Assembly: GCA_949130495.1 (NCBI GenBank)
Contig: OX422213.1
Coordinates: forward strand, 538,207,467-538,271,466
Source: Sambucus nigra
Taxonomy: Eukaryota > Streptophyta > Magnoliopsida > Dipsacales > Adoxaceae
Direction: 5' to 3'
DNA: 64,000 nt
Under the pieces are notes generated by a model, which saw nothing but the letters and a program-made list of their open reading frames with translations, was not told the origin of the DNA and made no database searches. Positions 34,986-46,617 of this stretch are shown in pieces (the stretch's first letter is position 1; every line of letters starts with the position of its first letter). The position numbers and the translations under genes are program-made.

Positions 34986-35595
34986 GAAGCACATTGTGTC
35001 CAATCTAAAATCCAGAAACTCCATTCTGCACTAGGACATCCTCAGAGTAATGGTCAAACAGAAGTAGCGAATAGGACTTTGCTCAACATACTAAAGAAGA
35101 GACTTGATGCTGTTAAGGGAAACTGGATTAATGAGTTACGTTCTATTTTTGGGCATACAAAACAATGCCAAGAACAACAACTGGTGAGACACATTACATG
35201 CTTGCATTTGGGACTGAAGCCATGGTTCCAATCGAAATAGGTCTACCAACTCACAAGGTGTTGGATTTTGATTCTCCAACTAGTGACTTGATGCGGAGAC
35301 TGGATCTAGATATGTTGTAGGAGGTCAAAGAAGATGCTGCTACGAGAAATATTGCATACCAACACAGGATAGCTCGCTTCTATAATAAAAGGGTCAAGCT
35401 GACTAATAAAACAGAAGGCGACTATATTCTTGAGAATGTCATCCAGAAGAATAACAAGGTTGAGGCTAATTGGCATGGCCCGTATTGCATTTTAGTTGTC
35501 ATATAACTAGGTACGTATCAGATTGAGACTTTAGAAGGAGAAGAATTCAAAAATCTCTGGAACGTCGAGCAGCTCCGAAAGTATTATCAATGATT
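34986..35595 (+). pseudogene. Integrase of Tat-2, C-terminal part
   Basis: Resumes at codons for EAHCVQSKIQKLHSALGHPQS, then NGQTEVANRTLL (catalytic Glu present), KRLDAVKGNWINELRS, and in further frames LAFGTEAMVPIEIGLPTHKV, VEANWHGPYCI and the terminal QLRKYYQ followed by TGA. Collinear with the Tat-1 integrase end. Confidence 0.85.
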
Positions 35596-35600
35596 CAAGG

Positions 35601-36109
35601 GATTATTACTATTAATAGAATCTATGGTATTACAATCCCAGGTTGACTGATTGAGTAAATAATCAAGAGTTAACAACATAAAAATGTGGATTTTCATTCA
35701 TATAAATTGTATTACATTCAAATAAATTGCCATAAGCCTTTTTCGTGCGAGGGGTTTATTGGTTGTTCAAAGTTGCCAGTTTGTTTATATAAATGCAAAT
35801 ATAATGAGTTGGGTTAGCCCTTTCGGGATTACCCTAAGGCCAATTTGCGGCTTCAAAATATTCTAGAGATTCTTAGTGTGGGTTTAAGAATCGGGTTACA
35901 AGTGGGGAAGGTATTAAGTACCTTACTTATTCTTTATGATTATTTATCTATGTATTTATTACCGTATTTTATTTTATAATTATTGTTAATTGTATCTTAG
36001 AATATATTCAGATACCTTAGTTTGAGAATCTCTTAAATGTAGACATATGCTTAGGTATAAAAAATGGTATTAGTGTGACGTCTAGGAACATCACTAAATA
36101 GGTATTTGG
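35601..36109. other. Unclassified repeat-like DNA after Tat-2 integrase
   Basis: No ORF. Contains GGGTTACAAGTGGGGAAGG-type sequence that resembles LTR text of large plant gypsy elements, but I find no matching ends or partner, so it stays unassigned. Confidence 0.4.
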
Positions 36110-36332
36110 GTACACAAGCGTGTTTGTATGAATATATATGTGTAATGGTAGTCCGTTAAAATGTGCGAGTGCGTGTAACGAGAGGCAGTTAACATAACCG
36201 ACTATTAATACGAGCGTATATTATGGGAGGTCGCTAGTGTATGTGGGCTTATATAATGAAAGGGAATTAGTGTGTGTATGTAACGGGAGGCCATTAATTT
36301 TTGTAGGTGTAACGGGAGGTCGTTATTATGTG
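36110..36332. repeat. Decayed minisatellite, left half
   Basis: Irregular repeats of a TGTAACGGGAGGCCATTAAT-like unit spaced about 30-45 bp. The array continues at 41292-41455 (GTAACGGATGGCAATTGGTG and relatives) on the other side of the 36333-41291 element, which therefore inserted into it. Confidence 0.65.
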
Positions 36333-37481
36333 TGAAAACTCGTATAACTGTGTGATAATTGATTAAATTCACAACTATCTAATTTGACACACTTATTTAA
36401 TGTTAGCCCCTAAACATGCATCTAAATCAACCCATCAAACATAAATAGATAAAGCATGTGACACAAAGTTAAGGAAAAAAACCCCTTTCGGGTAAAACCT
36501 TTTATTTCTAGAAATTTGAAGAATTTACAAGACCATTGACTTACATACAACCTGATAATCGCCCACAAGTGTACAACACGGTGTCTTTGTCAAACCTCCA
36601 AAGCAACGGATATAAATATTGACACAGAAATACCCGCAGGTGTCGGTTCCTATGTCGTTGGCTGGAACTTTCCCTTTTCAGGAGGGCAGCAATGAAGAAG
36701 AGAACGATTTCTCCACAAGGGTTGAACAAACTCAAAGGTTGTGTTCTTGGGTTACAAAAGGATTCACAAATATTTGGCAAGGATATGTGAATCAAAACAT
36801 GAGTCTTGGGACTTAAAAAATATGAAGACTTAAGGTGATAGAACTCTAAAAAATGTCTTATCAAGTCATGCAAAATAACTCCCCTGAAGTTGGTATTTAT
36901 AGGGAAACACATGAAGAGTTCCACGTTTTAAAAACTCAGAAATTCTATCCAGCGTATAAGTACCCCGAACCGGTTCGGGTCTCCTGCGACCGATTCTCCC
37001 TTAATGAGTTTGGCCCTCGGTTCGGAAAAAATCGCTGGCCTGAGGAACTTAAACACTTAGCATTTTTCCCAAGTCTTTTCTTGGAAATTTCTCCATTTTC
37101 AAAAGGCCATAACTTGTTCACCGTAGTTCGAATTGAGGTGCCGCTTCTTCCAGTATCTTCGCTGCGGAAAGATCTTCAACTTTCCAGTTGACCAGTCCTC
37201 CTGACGATGGTTGTAAAATTACCAAATTGACCTTGAACTTCCATATCGTGTCTTGTTTCACTGTTTTGACTTCTCTTGCGTACTACTTGCATTACGAGCC
37301 TAAAATCATGGAACGTGAAGTCGTTGAGGCAGATGTGGGATACTTGATGGAGATGATGAATGCTTGATTCCCATAATTCAGATTGAGACCGTCATGTGAG
37401 ATCGTGAGGTGACGTGCCAAATGTAGCGACGTACGACATACACAAATGTAACATGTTGGACATGAGAAAAATGTCCTTACA
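36333..37481 (-). repeat. 3' LTR of gag-only element
   Basis: Minus strand TGTAAGGACAT...GTTTTCA. TATA-like CTATAAATA at 36894-36902 (minus). Perfect 16-bp palindrome CCCGAACCGGTTCGGG at 36964-36979, 62 bp upstream of it in sense; a second, mutated copy near 36987-37000. Confidence 0.92.
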
Positions 37482-39147
37482 AATCTCCCCCTATGTCTAT
37501 GCCGGTAATACATAAAAAATCTGCATTATCAAAAACCAAAATTGCCTATACAAATCTACCCTCCCATGAACCCAAAACTGGAAAGATACAAATGAATAAG
37601 TCTTCATCGTTTGTTCTTCAAATCTTCAGGAATCTCAAAGCTTTTCTCATCAGGGTGTGTAATGTATGATTATCAATGTAGTACCTACACACATGAGATA
37701 AAGCAAATACCAAGTGACATATCGAGTTTGAAATGAGATAAACATAGATACCAATGAATGATAAGCATAAGTTAAATCTCAAAAACTCCCCCAAAATTCA
37801 AACTCCCCCAAAATAAGATAAGATAATTCTTTCTCCCCCTTTTTATGATGTCCCCAAATAGACAAATAGAAGAATGAATCAAAGAAGAAAAATCTGGGTG
37901 CCACGGTATACAAATCAAGGCATCAATCAAATGACAAACGTGCTCTTACAAGGAGATGCTCAAACAAATTTTCACAAACTATTTTTGATTTTTCAAATTT
38001 TTTTCGCACAAAAATAAGATACCATTTGAAAAAAATATATGTAAAACATGACATAAAAATCACACCATGGATTTAAACTCAAACAACCAAGTCATGGAAA
38101 TGGAATGAATGGGTGTGAACACATTCGATAGGTAAATCAATTCAATCAATCATATGTGCACGATGCATATGTGTACCCCTAACGAATGGTCATCAAAAGT
38201 ATCCTTAGGAGTAAAAAATTATTGAATTTAAATGACGTCGTCTTATGCAAATCAACAAATCAAGTCAAAGTGATTTTAATACCAATAATGCCCAAAACTA
38301 TTTAGCGCTTTTTCAAGAATTTCAAGGACGTGCAAACCCGTTTTAAATTCTCCAACCCAACTCCCTCAAATATATTTTCTTTTAGAGGTAATCTAAATTC
38401 TCAAACTTTGGAGAATTGGTGCAAAAACCTAAATGGCCCCTTTTTGGCATGAATTTCATTTTATTTCCTTTCAAATGTTTTTTGGGGCTCTTTTAAAACT
38501 CTTTGGACCCCGAATAATAAAATTCCTTCATTTTTAGGTCCAATTTAACGGCAGCTTAATATTCGCAAAGGCAAAATGAACCTTTCGCAGCCCTTCCCCG
38601 TTTTCAAACAAAGCACACAAACTTACAAAACGGTTCTTATATGCACAATTTCCTTATCAAATTTTATCACACTTGGTTCGTTTTAAGGACAGGATTAAAG
38701 TGAAAACACACAACCAACATGTGATAAGACAGGCACAATAATCAAACAAATCCGTGCACGTGTGCAATAAAGGAAATCATGAGTCAAACATGTAGGTAGT
38801 AACACTTAATTACATCTTAATGACTCCAAGCATTATAAAACACAAGGATGAATTGACCTATTGTCTCAAAACACTATCAAATAGTCACATGAAAGTAATG
38901 GAATGATGTTGTGACTCGGTTATCCTAAGTGTTTATCCATAAAGGTGCAAATAAAATACAAAAAAATTTTGGATTTTCAAATTTGACCAAAAAAAATATA
39001 TGAATGGACACTCAAAACATAGAAAATCTTTTTGTATTTTTCAAAAAAAAATTCAAAACAAAAAATATATACAAAAAGTACATGTCACAACGCTAGGAAA
39101 AATATATCAAAAAGCATAACTAGAGTATGACAAACATGCACACACAA
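37482..39147 (-). other. Non-coding interior of gag-only element
   Basis: AT-rich, no pol-like frame on either strand. Purine tract AGGGGGAGATT (minus) at about 37482-37493 next to the 3' LTR. Confidence 0.6.
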
Positions 39148-40044
39148 TCATCTATATGATATGGCAAGAGAGGAATCATGTGCAAGCAAACGGGAATCAA
39201 CTTGTCTAAAATCTAGTGCATCTAAAAGTGATTTCCTAACCCAAATAGATGTGAAACACCGTGTAGGGGATTTGGGAACCACGGGAACACTAGACAGAGA
39301 CTTCCTATGACATTTTCCAAGATCGAAACAAAATCTCCTAAGGTGACCTTTCCTACCACAATATGAACATGTGTAAACGGGTGGAACAACACCTATGGGA
39401 TGACCTTTTCCAATATCCTTGGAATTAGTTGACCCTCTAAAACAAATAATGGTTTTGGCTTTAGCATTAGAAGAATGAGAACACGATGAGCCATTACCAT
39501 CACTATCAAACCCACTTGAGTCTGTCAAATCATTTTTTAACTTCAAAATTTTTGACTCAAGCAAAGAATTAGACTCTTCCAAAGGCAGGGATTTCTTTTT
39601 CAAATTTTCAATTAAACTTAACAGTTTATCGCGCTCACCCTTAATTAAAACAAACTTATCCCTAAGAATCCTTTCACGTGTCATAAAATTATCGATTAAT
39701 TTTTTATCCTCGACGGCACAAACGGGAACCCTAGAATTTTTCTAGTCCTTTAATTCCTTCTCTAAAACTAGGACTTTCTCATAACTCTTCTTTTTGGAAA
39801 TTTTCAAAGAATCAAAATCAATACACAAATTACCAAAGTGCTCACGACAAATATTACTTTGAGTTTGAAACGTTTGCAAATATTCAATCTTACTTTTAAA
39901 GAGAGAATTTTCTTTTTCCAAAACTTTAATTCTTTTGCAAAGTTTCAAATTCAAACTTTTTAATTTTTCAGCATGATCGTGAACTTTTTCAAAAATAGGC
40001 TCCTCATTAAATGGGCGTTCCATTGAAAAATTGTGATTTTTCAC
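39148..40044 (-). pseudogene. Copia-type gag, C-terminal half
   Basis: Two near-contiguous minus-strand frames: 39742-40044 (coiled-coil, EKLKSLNLKLCKRIKVLEKEN) and 39148-39684 (ERDKLLSLIENLKKK, then CSYCGRKGHLRRFC, a CX2CX4HX4C knuckle). A stop (near 39740) lies between them. The N-terminal capsid-like domain that normally precedes the coiled coil in Copia gag is absent: the first ATG (40044) is under 100 bp from the PBS. The product could still bind RNA if expressed; whether it is made is unknown. Confidence 0.8.
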
Positions 40045-40120
40045 AAAACTAATTTTTCAAAACAAAATCGATATCACACAAATTTTGCGGAAAATAGGAA
40101 TACGCAATAAATTAGCGCAA

Positions 40121-40135
40121 CCTGCTCTGATACCA
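40121..40135 (-). promoter_or_regulatory. PBS of gag-only element (initiator tRNA-Met)
   Basis: Minus strand TGGTATCAGAGCAGG, three bases inside the 5' LTR. Confidence 0.9.
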
Positions 40136-40138
40136 ATT

Positions 40139-41291
40139 TAAAAACTCGTATAACTGTGTGATAATTGATTAAATTCCCAACTATCTAATTTGACACACTT
40201 ATTTAATGTCAGGCCCTAAACACGCATCTAAATCAACCCATCAAACATAAATAGATAAAGCATGTGACACAAAGTTAAGGAAAAAAAGCCCTTTCGGGTA
40301 AAACCTTTTATTTCTAGAAATTTGAAGAATTTACAAGACCATTGACTTACATACAATCTGATAATCGCCCACAAGTGTACAACACGGTGTCTTTGTCAAA
40401 CCTTCAAAGCAACGGCTAGAAATATTGACACAGAAATACCCGTCGGTGTCAGTTCCTATGTCGTCGGCTGGAACTTTCCCTTTCCAGGAGGGCAACAATG
40501 AAGAAGAGAACGGCTTCTCCACATGGGTTGAACAAACTCAAAGGTTGTGTTCTTGGGTTACAAAAGGATTCACAAATATTTAGCAAGGATGTGTGAATCA
40601 AAACATGAGTCTTGGGACTCAAAAAATATGAAGACTCAAGGTGATAGAATTCTAAAAAATGTCTTTGCAAGTCTTGCAAAATAACTCCCCCGAAGTTGGT
40701 ATTTATAGGGAAACACATGAAGAGTTCCACATTTTAAAAACTCTGAAATTCTATCCAGCGTACAGGTACCCCGAACCGGTTCGGGTCTTCTGCGAACCGG
40801 TTCATCCTTCGAACCGGTTTGGCCCTCTATTCAGAAAAAATCGCTGGCCTGAGGAACTTAAACACTTAGCATTTTTCCCAAGTATTTTTCTTGGAAATTT
40901 CTCCATTTTCAAAAGGCCATAACTTGTTCACCGTAGTTCGAATTGAGGTGTCGTTTCTTCCAATATCTTCATTACGGTAAGCTCTTCAACTTTGGAGTTG
41001 ATCGGTCCTCCGAACGGTGGTTGTAAAATTACCAAATTGACCTTGAACTTCCATATCGTGCCTTGTTTCACTGTTTTGACTTCTCTTGCGTACCACTTGC
41101 ATTATGAGCCTAAAATCATAGAACGTGAAGTCATTGAGGTAGATATGGGATACTTGATGGAGACGCTGAATGCTTGATTACCATAATTCGAATTGAGACC
41201 GTCATGTGAGATCGTGAGGTGACGTGCCAAATGTAGCGACGTACGACATACACAAATGTAACATGTTGGACATGAGAAAAATGTCCTTATA
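40139..41291 (-). repeat. 5' LTR of gag-only element
   Basis: Matches 36333-37481. Its inner end reads TA instead of TG. TATA-like CTATAAATA at 40700-40708; the palindrome CCCGAACCGGTTCGGG at 40770-40785 is again 62 bp upstream, followed by GAACCGGTTC (40794-40803) and CGAACCGGTTTGG (40810-40822). Confidence 0.92.
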
Positions 41292-41455
41292 ATGTGGAAT
41301 GCATAATGGAAGTCCATTAGTGTGGGTGGGTGTAACGGATGGCAATTGGTGTGTTGAGTGTGGAACGGAGGGACGTTAGTGTGTGTGGGTATAACAGAGG
41401 ATTTTTAGTTTGTTAAGTGTGCAATGGAGGATTATTAGTGTGTGGAAATTTCTAC
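41292..41455. repeat. Decayed minisatellite, right half
   Basis: Continues the 36110-36332 array with units such as GTGTAACGGATGGCAATTGG and GTGTGCAATGGAGGATTATT. Confidence 0.6.
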
Positions 41456-42440
41456 TCACAAGGGGAGCCTAACTATTTCTCCTACATGCCCGTGTAGCCA
41501 CAAAATCAAAGTTTACATAGTTCATGATATGAGTTTGCCACATGGAACGTGTTCTAACGTGATGCATGTGAAAGTGTGAAGACTTGGTTGGGGAGGGTGG
41601 GTAGATGTTTAAACATATCGTAAAGCATCCATAGGGAACATGTCTGGGTAGTTGTGTAAAGGAAGTTATGTTTTAGGGATGAACGAACGACTTTAATATG
41701 GTGTTTCTAAAGTTAGGTGGGCCATAAGTCAGAGACAAGGATCTTGGTATCCCTTATCAAACGACTTATATCCTGGAGGTTTCATGGGCCTCGAGTGGTC
41801 TGAGATTGTTAAAATGACCATCTTATATGGGGGATTTGGACTAGATATGGAGACATCCCTAAAGAAAAAACCCCAAGAGATGTATTGTAAGGCTTGGGTT
41901 GACGAGTGGTGCTCAATATTACAGCTATGTACCTAGGGTGACCTAGATCAAAGCCTAAGTAGTTCCAATAGGGGGAGTTGCACTTACGTGATTGGGATTT
42001 AGGATACCGAGTACGAATGCTACATCATTATAGTATTTAAGAAGTGTAGTCATTTGGATAAAACTTTTGTTATGAACTTGAACATTACATTTGCATATCT
42101 AAAAGTACATAATAAAAAAAAGGTGTTTGATAAATATTTCAGGAAAAATAGCTTTGTGGGTGTCGTCGTGGAGATGAGAACATTTGTTTGGAAAAGTGGG
42201 AAGGATTATTTTGAATATTGACTTTGGCTTTCGCAAAAAGTCCAGAGTAACTATGTTCACTGACACTTTACTCAAAACGAGTTAAAATGTAAGAAAAAGC
42301 GTATTTTAGTGTAATCTCTACGTTTATTGGTTTAATTAGTCATTTTAGGGTGAGAATATAATGATTAGCTCAATGATGAGAAATGTTAGAGGATGAATAG
42401 GCTTTAAAGTATAAACGTTGTAAAGCGAATATTAGGTCCC
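41456..42440. other. Unclassified DNA
   Basis: No ORF above background and no repeat partner within the window. Confidence 0.4.
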
Positions 42441-42908
42441 TTAGTTGGGTTATATTATTATACCAATATAGGTATTTTTAGGTCCCAATATTTATTAAAG
42501 ACGTAGGTTTAGAATTTACCCGAAATATAGTGTGAGCCGAGCTTTTAGTGGGGGAATGGCCCCAGTGCGGTGGTACTGTCAGACAAAGTTCTACTTGGGA
42601 AGCCCTAGTTTGTGGATTTGCACAAAAGTACGACTCTTTTTACTTGGCAAAAAGGATTTGCACAAAATCACTCGCTAGTTGGGTTATATTATTATACCAA
42701 TATAGGTATTTTTAGGTCCCAATATTTATTAAAGACGTAGGTTTAGAATTTACCCGAAATATAGTGTGAGCCGAGCTTTTAGTGGGGGAATGGCCCCAGT
42801 GCGGTGGTACTGTCAGACAAAGTTCTACTTGGGAAGCCCTAGTTTGTGGATTTGCACAAAAGTACGACTCTTTTTACTTGGCAAAAAGGATTTGCACAAA
42901 ATCACTCG
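42441..42908. repeat. Perfect 234-bp tandem duplication
   Basis: 42442-42674 and 42676-42908 read the same by eye throughout. The junction CACTCG|CTAGTT shows a head-to-tail copy. The surrounding sequence is decayed, so the duplication is recent. Confidence 0.9.
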
Positions 42909-42989
42909 GGATGCTTGCGAAAATCCTCAGGAAGGAAGGATTTTTATAAAACCTAATAAAAGTTGGGTTTTGTGATCCTTTTCCTAATT

Positions 42990-44290
42990 GGGGGCAAAAC
43001 ACAAGTGTGAATCACTAAAATAACCTAGAATGGGTGAATAGGTTATTACAACAATTTTTTCCAATTTTAAATTTTAACTTCAGAAAAAACCTATATTTAA
43101 GTCAATTATCAAAATTCAAAATGATTGAGGTGAATTTCATGCACATACACAATTAGTCCATGCAAATTAATAAGCAACCACATAAAAATGCATAACACCG
43201 GGTATACGAGAAAAACACCAACCCATGGGTAAAAAATCTCGGGGTGACCTAACATCTCATTAAATTTGAAAAGTTATTTTTACACAATACAAGGAGGTAA
43301 ATCTATTAAGAGAACCCACGAGAAATTAGCTATGAATATTGTGACTCTTCCCCATTCTAATGATAAATCCGAATGAATCTTCATCTATCAAATATGGAAG
43401 TCCATTATTCGTCCTAGATCCTCAACATAATCCAAAGCTCAATCACTAGAACACCTCCTTTTCAATCTTAGAGTATAGATCAAGTGGCTGATTGGAAATT
43501 TATATGCAAAACAAGATATTTGTGGATAAAAACCTCGAAAATCATCTCCCAATTAAAGATCTCAATGTTGATCTAAAAATCTCACAAACGCTCAAAAGGA
43601 TTATTAAAATTTGAATTAGAGAGATAAAGTAAGGCTCTTAAACATGAAAAAACCTACAGAATATATATTTTGAAACGATGGAAAATAATTCTTAAGAAAT
43701 TGAGGGAAACATGTATATTTATAGAAAAAAACTAAAATCCAGGTCCTCTCTCCGCACGGTTGAGTTATCCCGTGCGCACGATACTGGACAGTGGGCCCAA
43801 AGATAAAATAATGACTCGAGGCCATGCACATGGGGAAAATCTCAACCGCGAGCATGGTTTTGTCCTAAAAACATGCAAACAGTTAAAAAAACTAGTTGTT
43901 CGAACGGATCAAGGCAAAAACACTTAAAAAATATTTGAAGGAGCTTCTTGGAAAATAGACTTGATCCCTTTGCTCAAATAAATAAATCACTAAAAAAAAA
44001 TCTTTCAAAAACATTTTTACGAAAGAACTCTCAATTTTAAAAATCATGAGTGTGTGCAATAATCAAAAGGTTAATCGATTCCTTAAAAAGGATATTGTTC
44101 AAACACCGCAACGAATGGCTTCAAAACTTTAGTGTGTTTTCATGTCTTCAAATCGTGATCTTCATAAGTAATGAAAAAAGACATTATCACTTATCCAGTG
44201 TATCAAACTTTTGGGATCGATACTGTGCATAGTTCAAATGTTTTGTCACGAGAGATAACCGACTAATATACGATAAAAAAGGTTACATTT
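42990..44290 (-). repeat. Probable Copia-like LTR, borders unresolved
   Basis: Features in common with the LTRs nearby on the minus strand: TATA-like CTATAAATA at 43716-43724, with the 10-bp palindrome CGTGCGCACG at 43771-43780 just 47 bp upstream, and CCTAGAATGGGTGAATAGG at the left, a phrase often seen near Copia LTR ends. I could not find a partner or a target duplication. Confidence 0.4.
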
Positions 44291-45306
44291 TTAGTCACTC
44301 TCTTTGGAGATTTCGTCTCAACTCCCCCCCCCCACCCCATGTGATACCCCGCTTAATTAAATACTGGGAGATCAGTCCTTTATTAAATTAAATTAGAATA
44401 TCCAGTTGGTTCAAATAATGCATCACTGTCAGAAACTTTATTATTGAATACTAACCACCTAATATTTAAAATGGGTGATGTCAAGATTTTATCTTTTAAT
44501 TTATATAAAACAAAGTTCCGAATAAATAAACATCCACCATTCACATCACTCTCGTATGATAGGAAATAAATGCAATAATAAATGAAACCGAAGAAAACAT
44601 TTCCAGTCTAAGTCCCAAATACAACAATCCAACAAAAATAAACCAACAATCGAAAGAAGTAAATAACTAAATCCAAAATCTCTAAACATCTGAATAGAGA
44701 AAGGGGAAATATGCCCTAACTATTGCAATAACTCAAAAGGGAAGAAATGATAGACATAGAGGCGTCTACTACCAAGGTCCTTTAACTTCCACAGCAGCTA
44801 CAGCTCGTCGAGTGAATGGAACTCCTATGCTTGGTGTCCCTGTTGCTGGGCACCTAAAATAATTTTACAAGAAAAAGAGATTTGCAGAAAACAGGTTTAA
44901 GCCCGAGTTGAAAACAGTTTAAAAATCAGCAAGTGCTTGAAATGAGTTTATAGCACATATATTAATCATGTTAGGTTATCGTACTCACTTGAGATAATCA
45001 CCTCTCATCTAATGTGCACGCCTAATGCTCCATCAAACCCTAGTAGTTTATATTCCCATGCTAACTAGTTCTTTCCCGTCTAACATCTAATCATAGCCCA
45101 ATATTATTACCATGTATTTCCCTCGCAATATACATAATACCTTTAGTCAACTTCTCTTTACCGTGGATATGTGCCCTTTCAATTTAATATAGGAAAACTG
45201 TTCACCAACTTAGTTCATTTCAGATTCCATTATTATACATGTCTACTTAATTAACACGGTAGGTAGTATCACAAGTATAAATATGTACATACGCTCTATT
45301 TTATAT

Positions 45307-46524
45307 AGGGGTGGTAAACGGACGGATACGGATAGGATACCATGTTTTCCGTATCTGTATCCGCTATCTGAATGTACTATCCATATCCGTATCCGTATCC
45401 GCCGGATAGTTAAAACAACTATCCATATCCGTATCCGCTCGGATACCTCAGATTCAGATAATATCCGTATCCGTTTACATTATTTAGCCATCGCAAAAAA
45501 TAACAATTATAATATCCAATCCAATGAAATCCAATCCAATCCAAATAAATATGTAACAAAATTACTGCCTCCTAACATCAACAATTATGGATTCCATAAT
45601 GATAATATGGCTTAAAGTCATCCATACTTTACAACCATATAAGCTTAAAGCCATCAAAAAACAAATAACAGTCGCATTCCATAACAGTAGAAATAAATAT
45701 GCACCTTTTAGATTAATTAAATTTATTGAGAATGATAACCTCATGGACCTTTTGCCTTCAAAACATACTGATATTTTAAATTTAATAAGTATACATTTTT
45801 ATTTTGTATATAATATACATATTGTTAACTTCAGTTCTCATTATGATCAAAACCATCTCTTTACTTTTATGTTTCTCTCTTACATTCTATTATGTTTCTC
45901 TCTTACATTCTTTTTTGCTTCTCTCTTACATTTATTTATAATTAAGGAAACTAATGAACAACCACATGAGAGTTTCTTTTCTCTTGTTTTGCACGAAGGA
46001 GAAATGCAACGAAGTTAGTTTTTTTTAGTGGAGTATATGTTCTTTAGTCGGTGTATGTTGTGTGCGATAAGGTGTATTGTAACTTTAGTGTAACTCTATG
46101 ATAATATACCCAATAAAATAATAATACATGACATTTTATAATATACCCAATAAAACAATAACTTTAGGGTGTTCTTGTTTTGAGTGGAGTATGTGTTTAT
46201 TTTGTTTTGGGAATAAACGATTAAGATTTTTTTTAATATTATTTTATTAGTAATACTAATACTAATATTATTAGTAATATATTAAACATATGTTTGACGG
46301 ATACGGATATCCGGTAAAACGGATATCCGATAAAATGGATACTCTGCATCGGATACGGATTATCCGTGTCGGATACTAGTACTATCCGCATCCGTATCCG
46401 TTTTCTCGGATATTTTTAAAGAGTATCCATATTCGTATCCGTTTCCATATTTTCGGATAAATATCCGCAAATTCGGATTCGAATATCGGACGGATGCGGA
46501 TTTTCGAATATCCGTTTACAGCCC

Positions 46525-46525
<1 letters not shown>
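45307..46525. mobile_element. Non-autonomous hAT-like element rich in GGATACGGAT repeats
   Basis: About 1.2 kb. Ends AGGGGTGGTAAACGG and CCGTTTACAGCCCT are inverted copies with two differences. Flanks TTTTATAT (45299-45306) and AATTATAT (46526-46533) agree at 6 of 8. Both subterminal regions (45320-45475 and 46295-46515) are packed with ATCCGTATCCG in both orientations, as expected of transposase-binding repeats. The AT-rich core has a 143-residue open frame (45587-46018) without transposase motifs. Confidence 0.7.

Positions 46526-46526
<1 letters not shown>

Positions 46527-46616
<90 letters not shown>
46527..46616. repeat. (TA)n microsatellite
   Basis: About 88 bp of AT dinucleotides directly beside the hAT-like end. 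Confidence 0.95.

Positions 46617-46617
<1 letters not shown>

Larger units (their letters stand above)
24464..35600 (+). mobile_element. Tat-2: decayed Tat-like retrotransposon split by a solo LTR
   Basis: Plus strand: LTR 24464-24985, degraded PBS, gag, protease, RT, RNase H, second RNase H, integrase, the last cut at 30273 and resumed at 34986. Protein remains closely parallel Tat-1 along the whole length. Far more stops and frame breaks than Tat-1, so older. The 3' LTR is not identified; sequence after the integrase stop near 35595 is unclassified. Confidence 0.85.
36333..41291 (-). mobile_element. Gag-only Copia-like non-autonomous LTR retrotransposon
   Basis: 4959 bp with LTRs 36333-37481 (1149 bp) and 40139-41291 (1153 bp) and a perfect duplication ATGTG at 36328-36332 and 41292-41296. 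Minus strand: 5' LTR (right), PBS for initiator tRNA-Met two bases inside it, a gag C-terminal half with a CCHC knuckle, about 1.7 kb of AT-rich non-coding DNA, and a purine tract (AGGGGGAGAT) against the 3' LTR. No protease, integrase, RT or RNase H. Its layout fits the class of terminal-repeat elements carrying only gag; it must rely on a related full-length Copia element. Confidence 0.88.

Noticed and set aside
36541..36924. Minus-strand ORFs at 36541-36924 and 40449-40730 with nearly the same protein
   Set aside because: They match because they lie in the two LTRs of one element; no domain, and they overlap the promoter region.
35601..43010. A large Ogre-type solo LTR explaining 35.6-43.0 kb
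   Set aside because: Some phrases resemble such LTRs, but I found no matching TG/CA ends or target duplication.
45587..46018. 143-residue ORF inside the hAT-like element as a possible transposase
   Set aside because: No hAT dimerisation or catalytic motif; the sequence looks like AT-rich chance coding.
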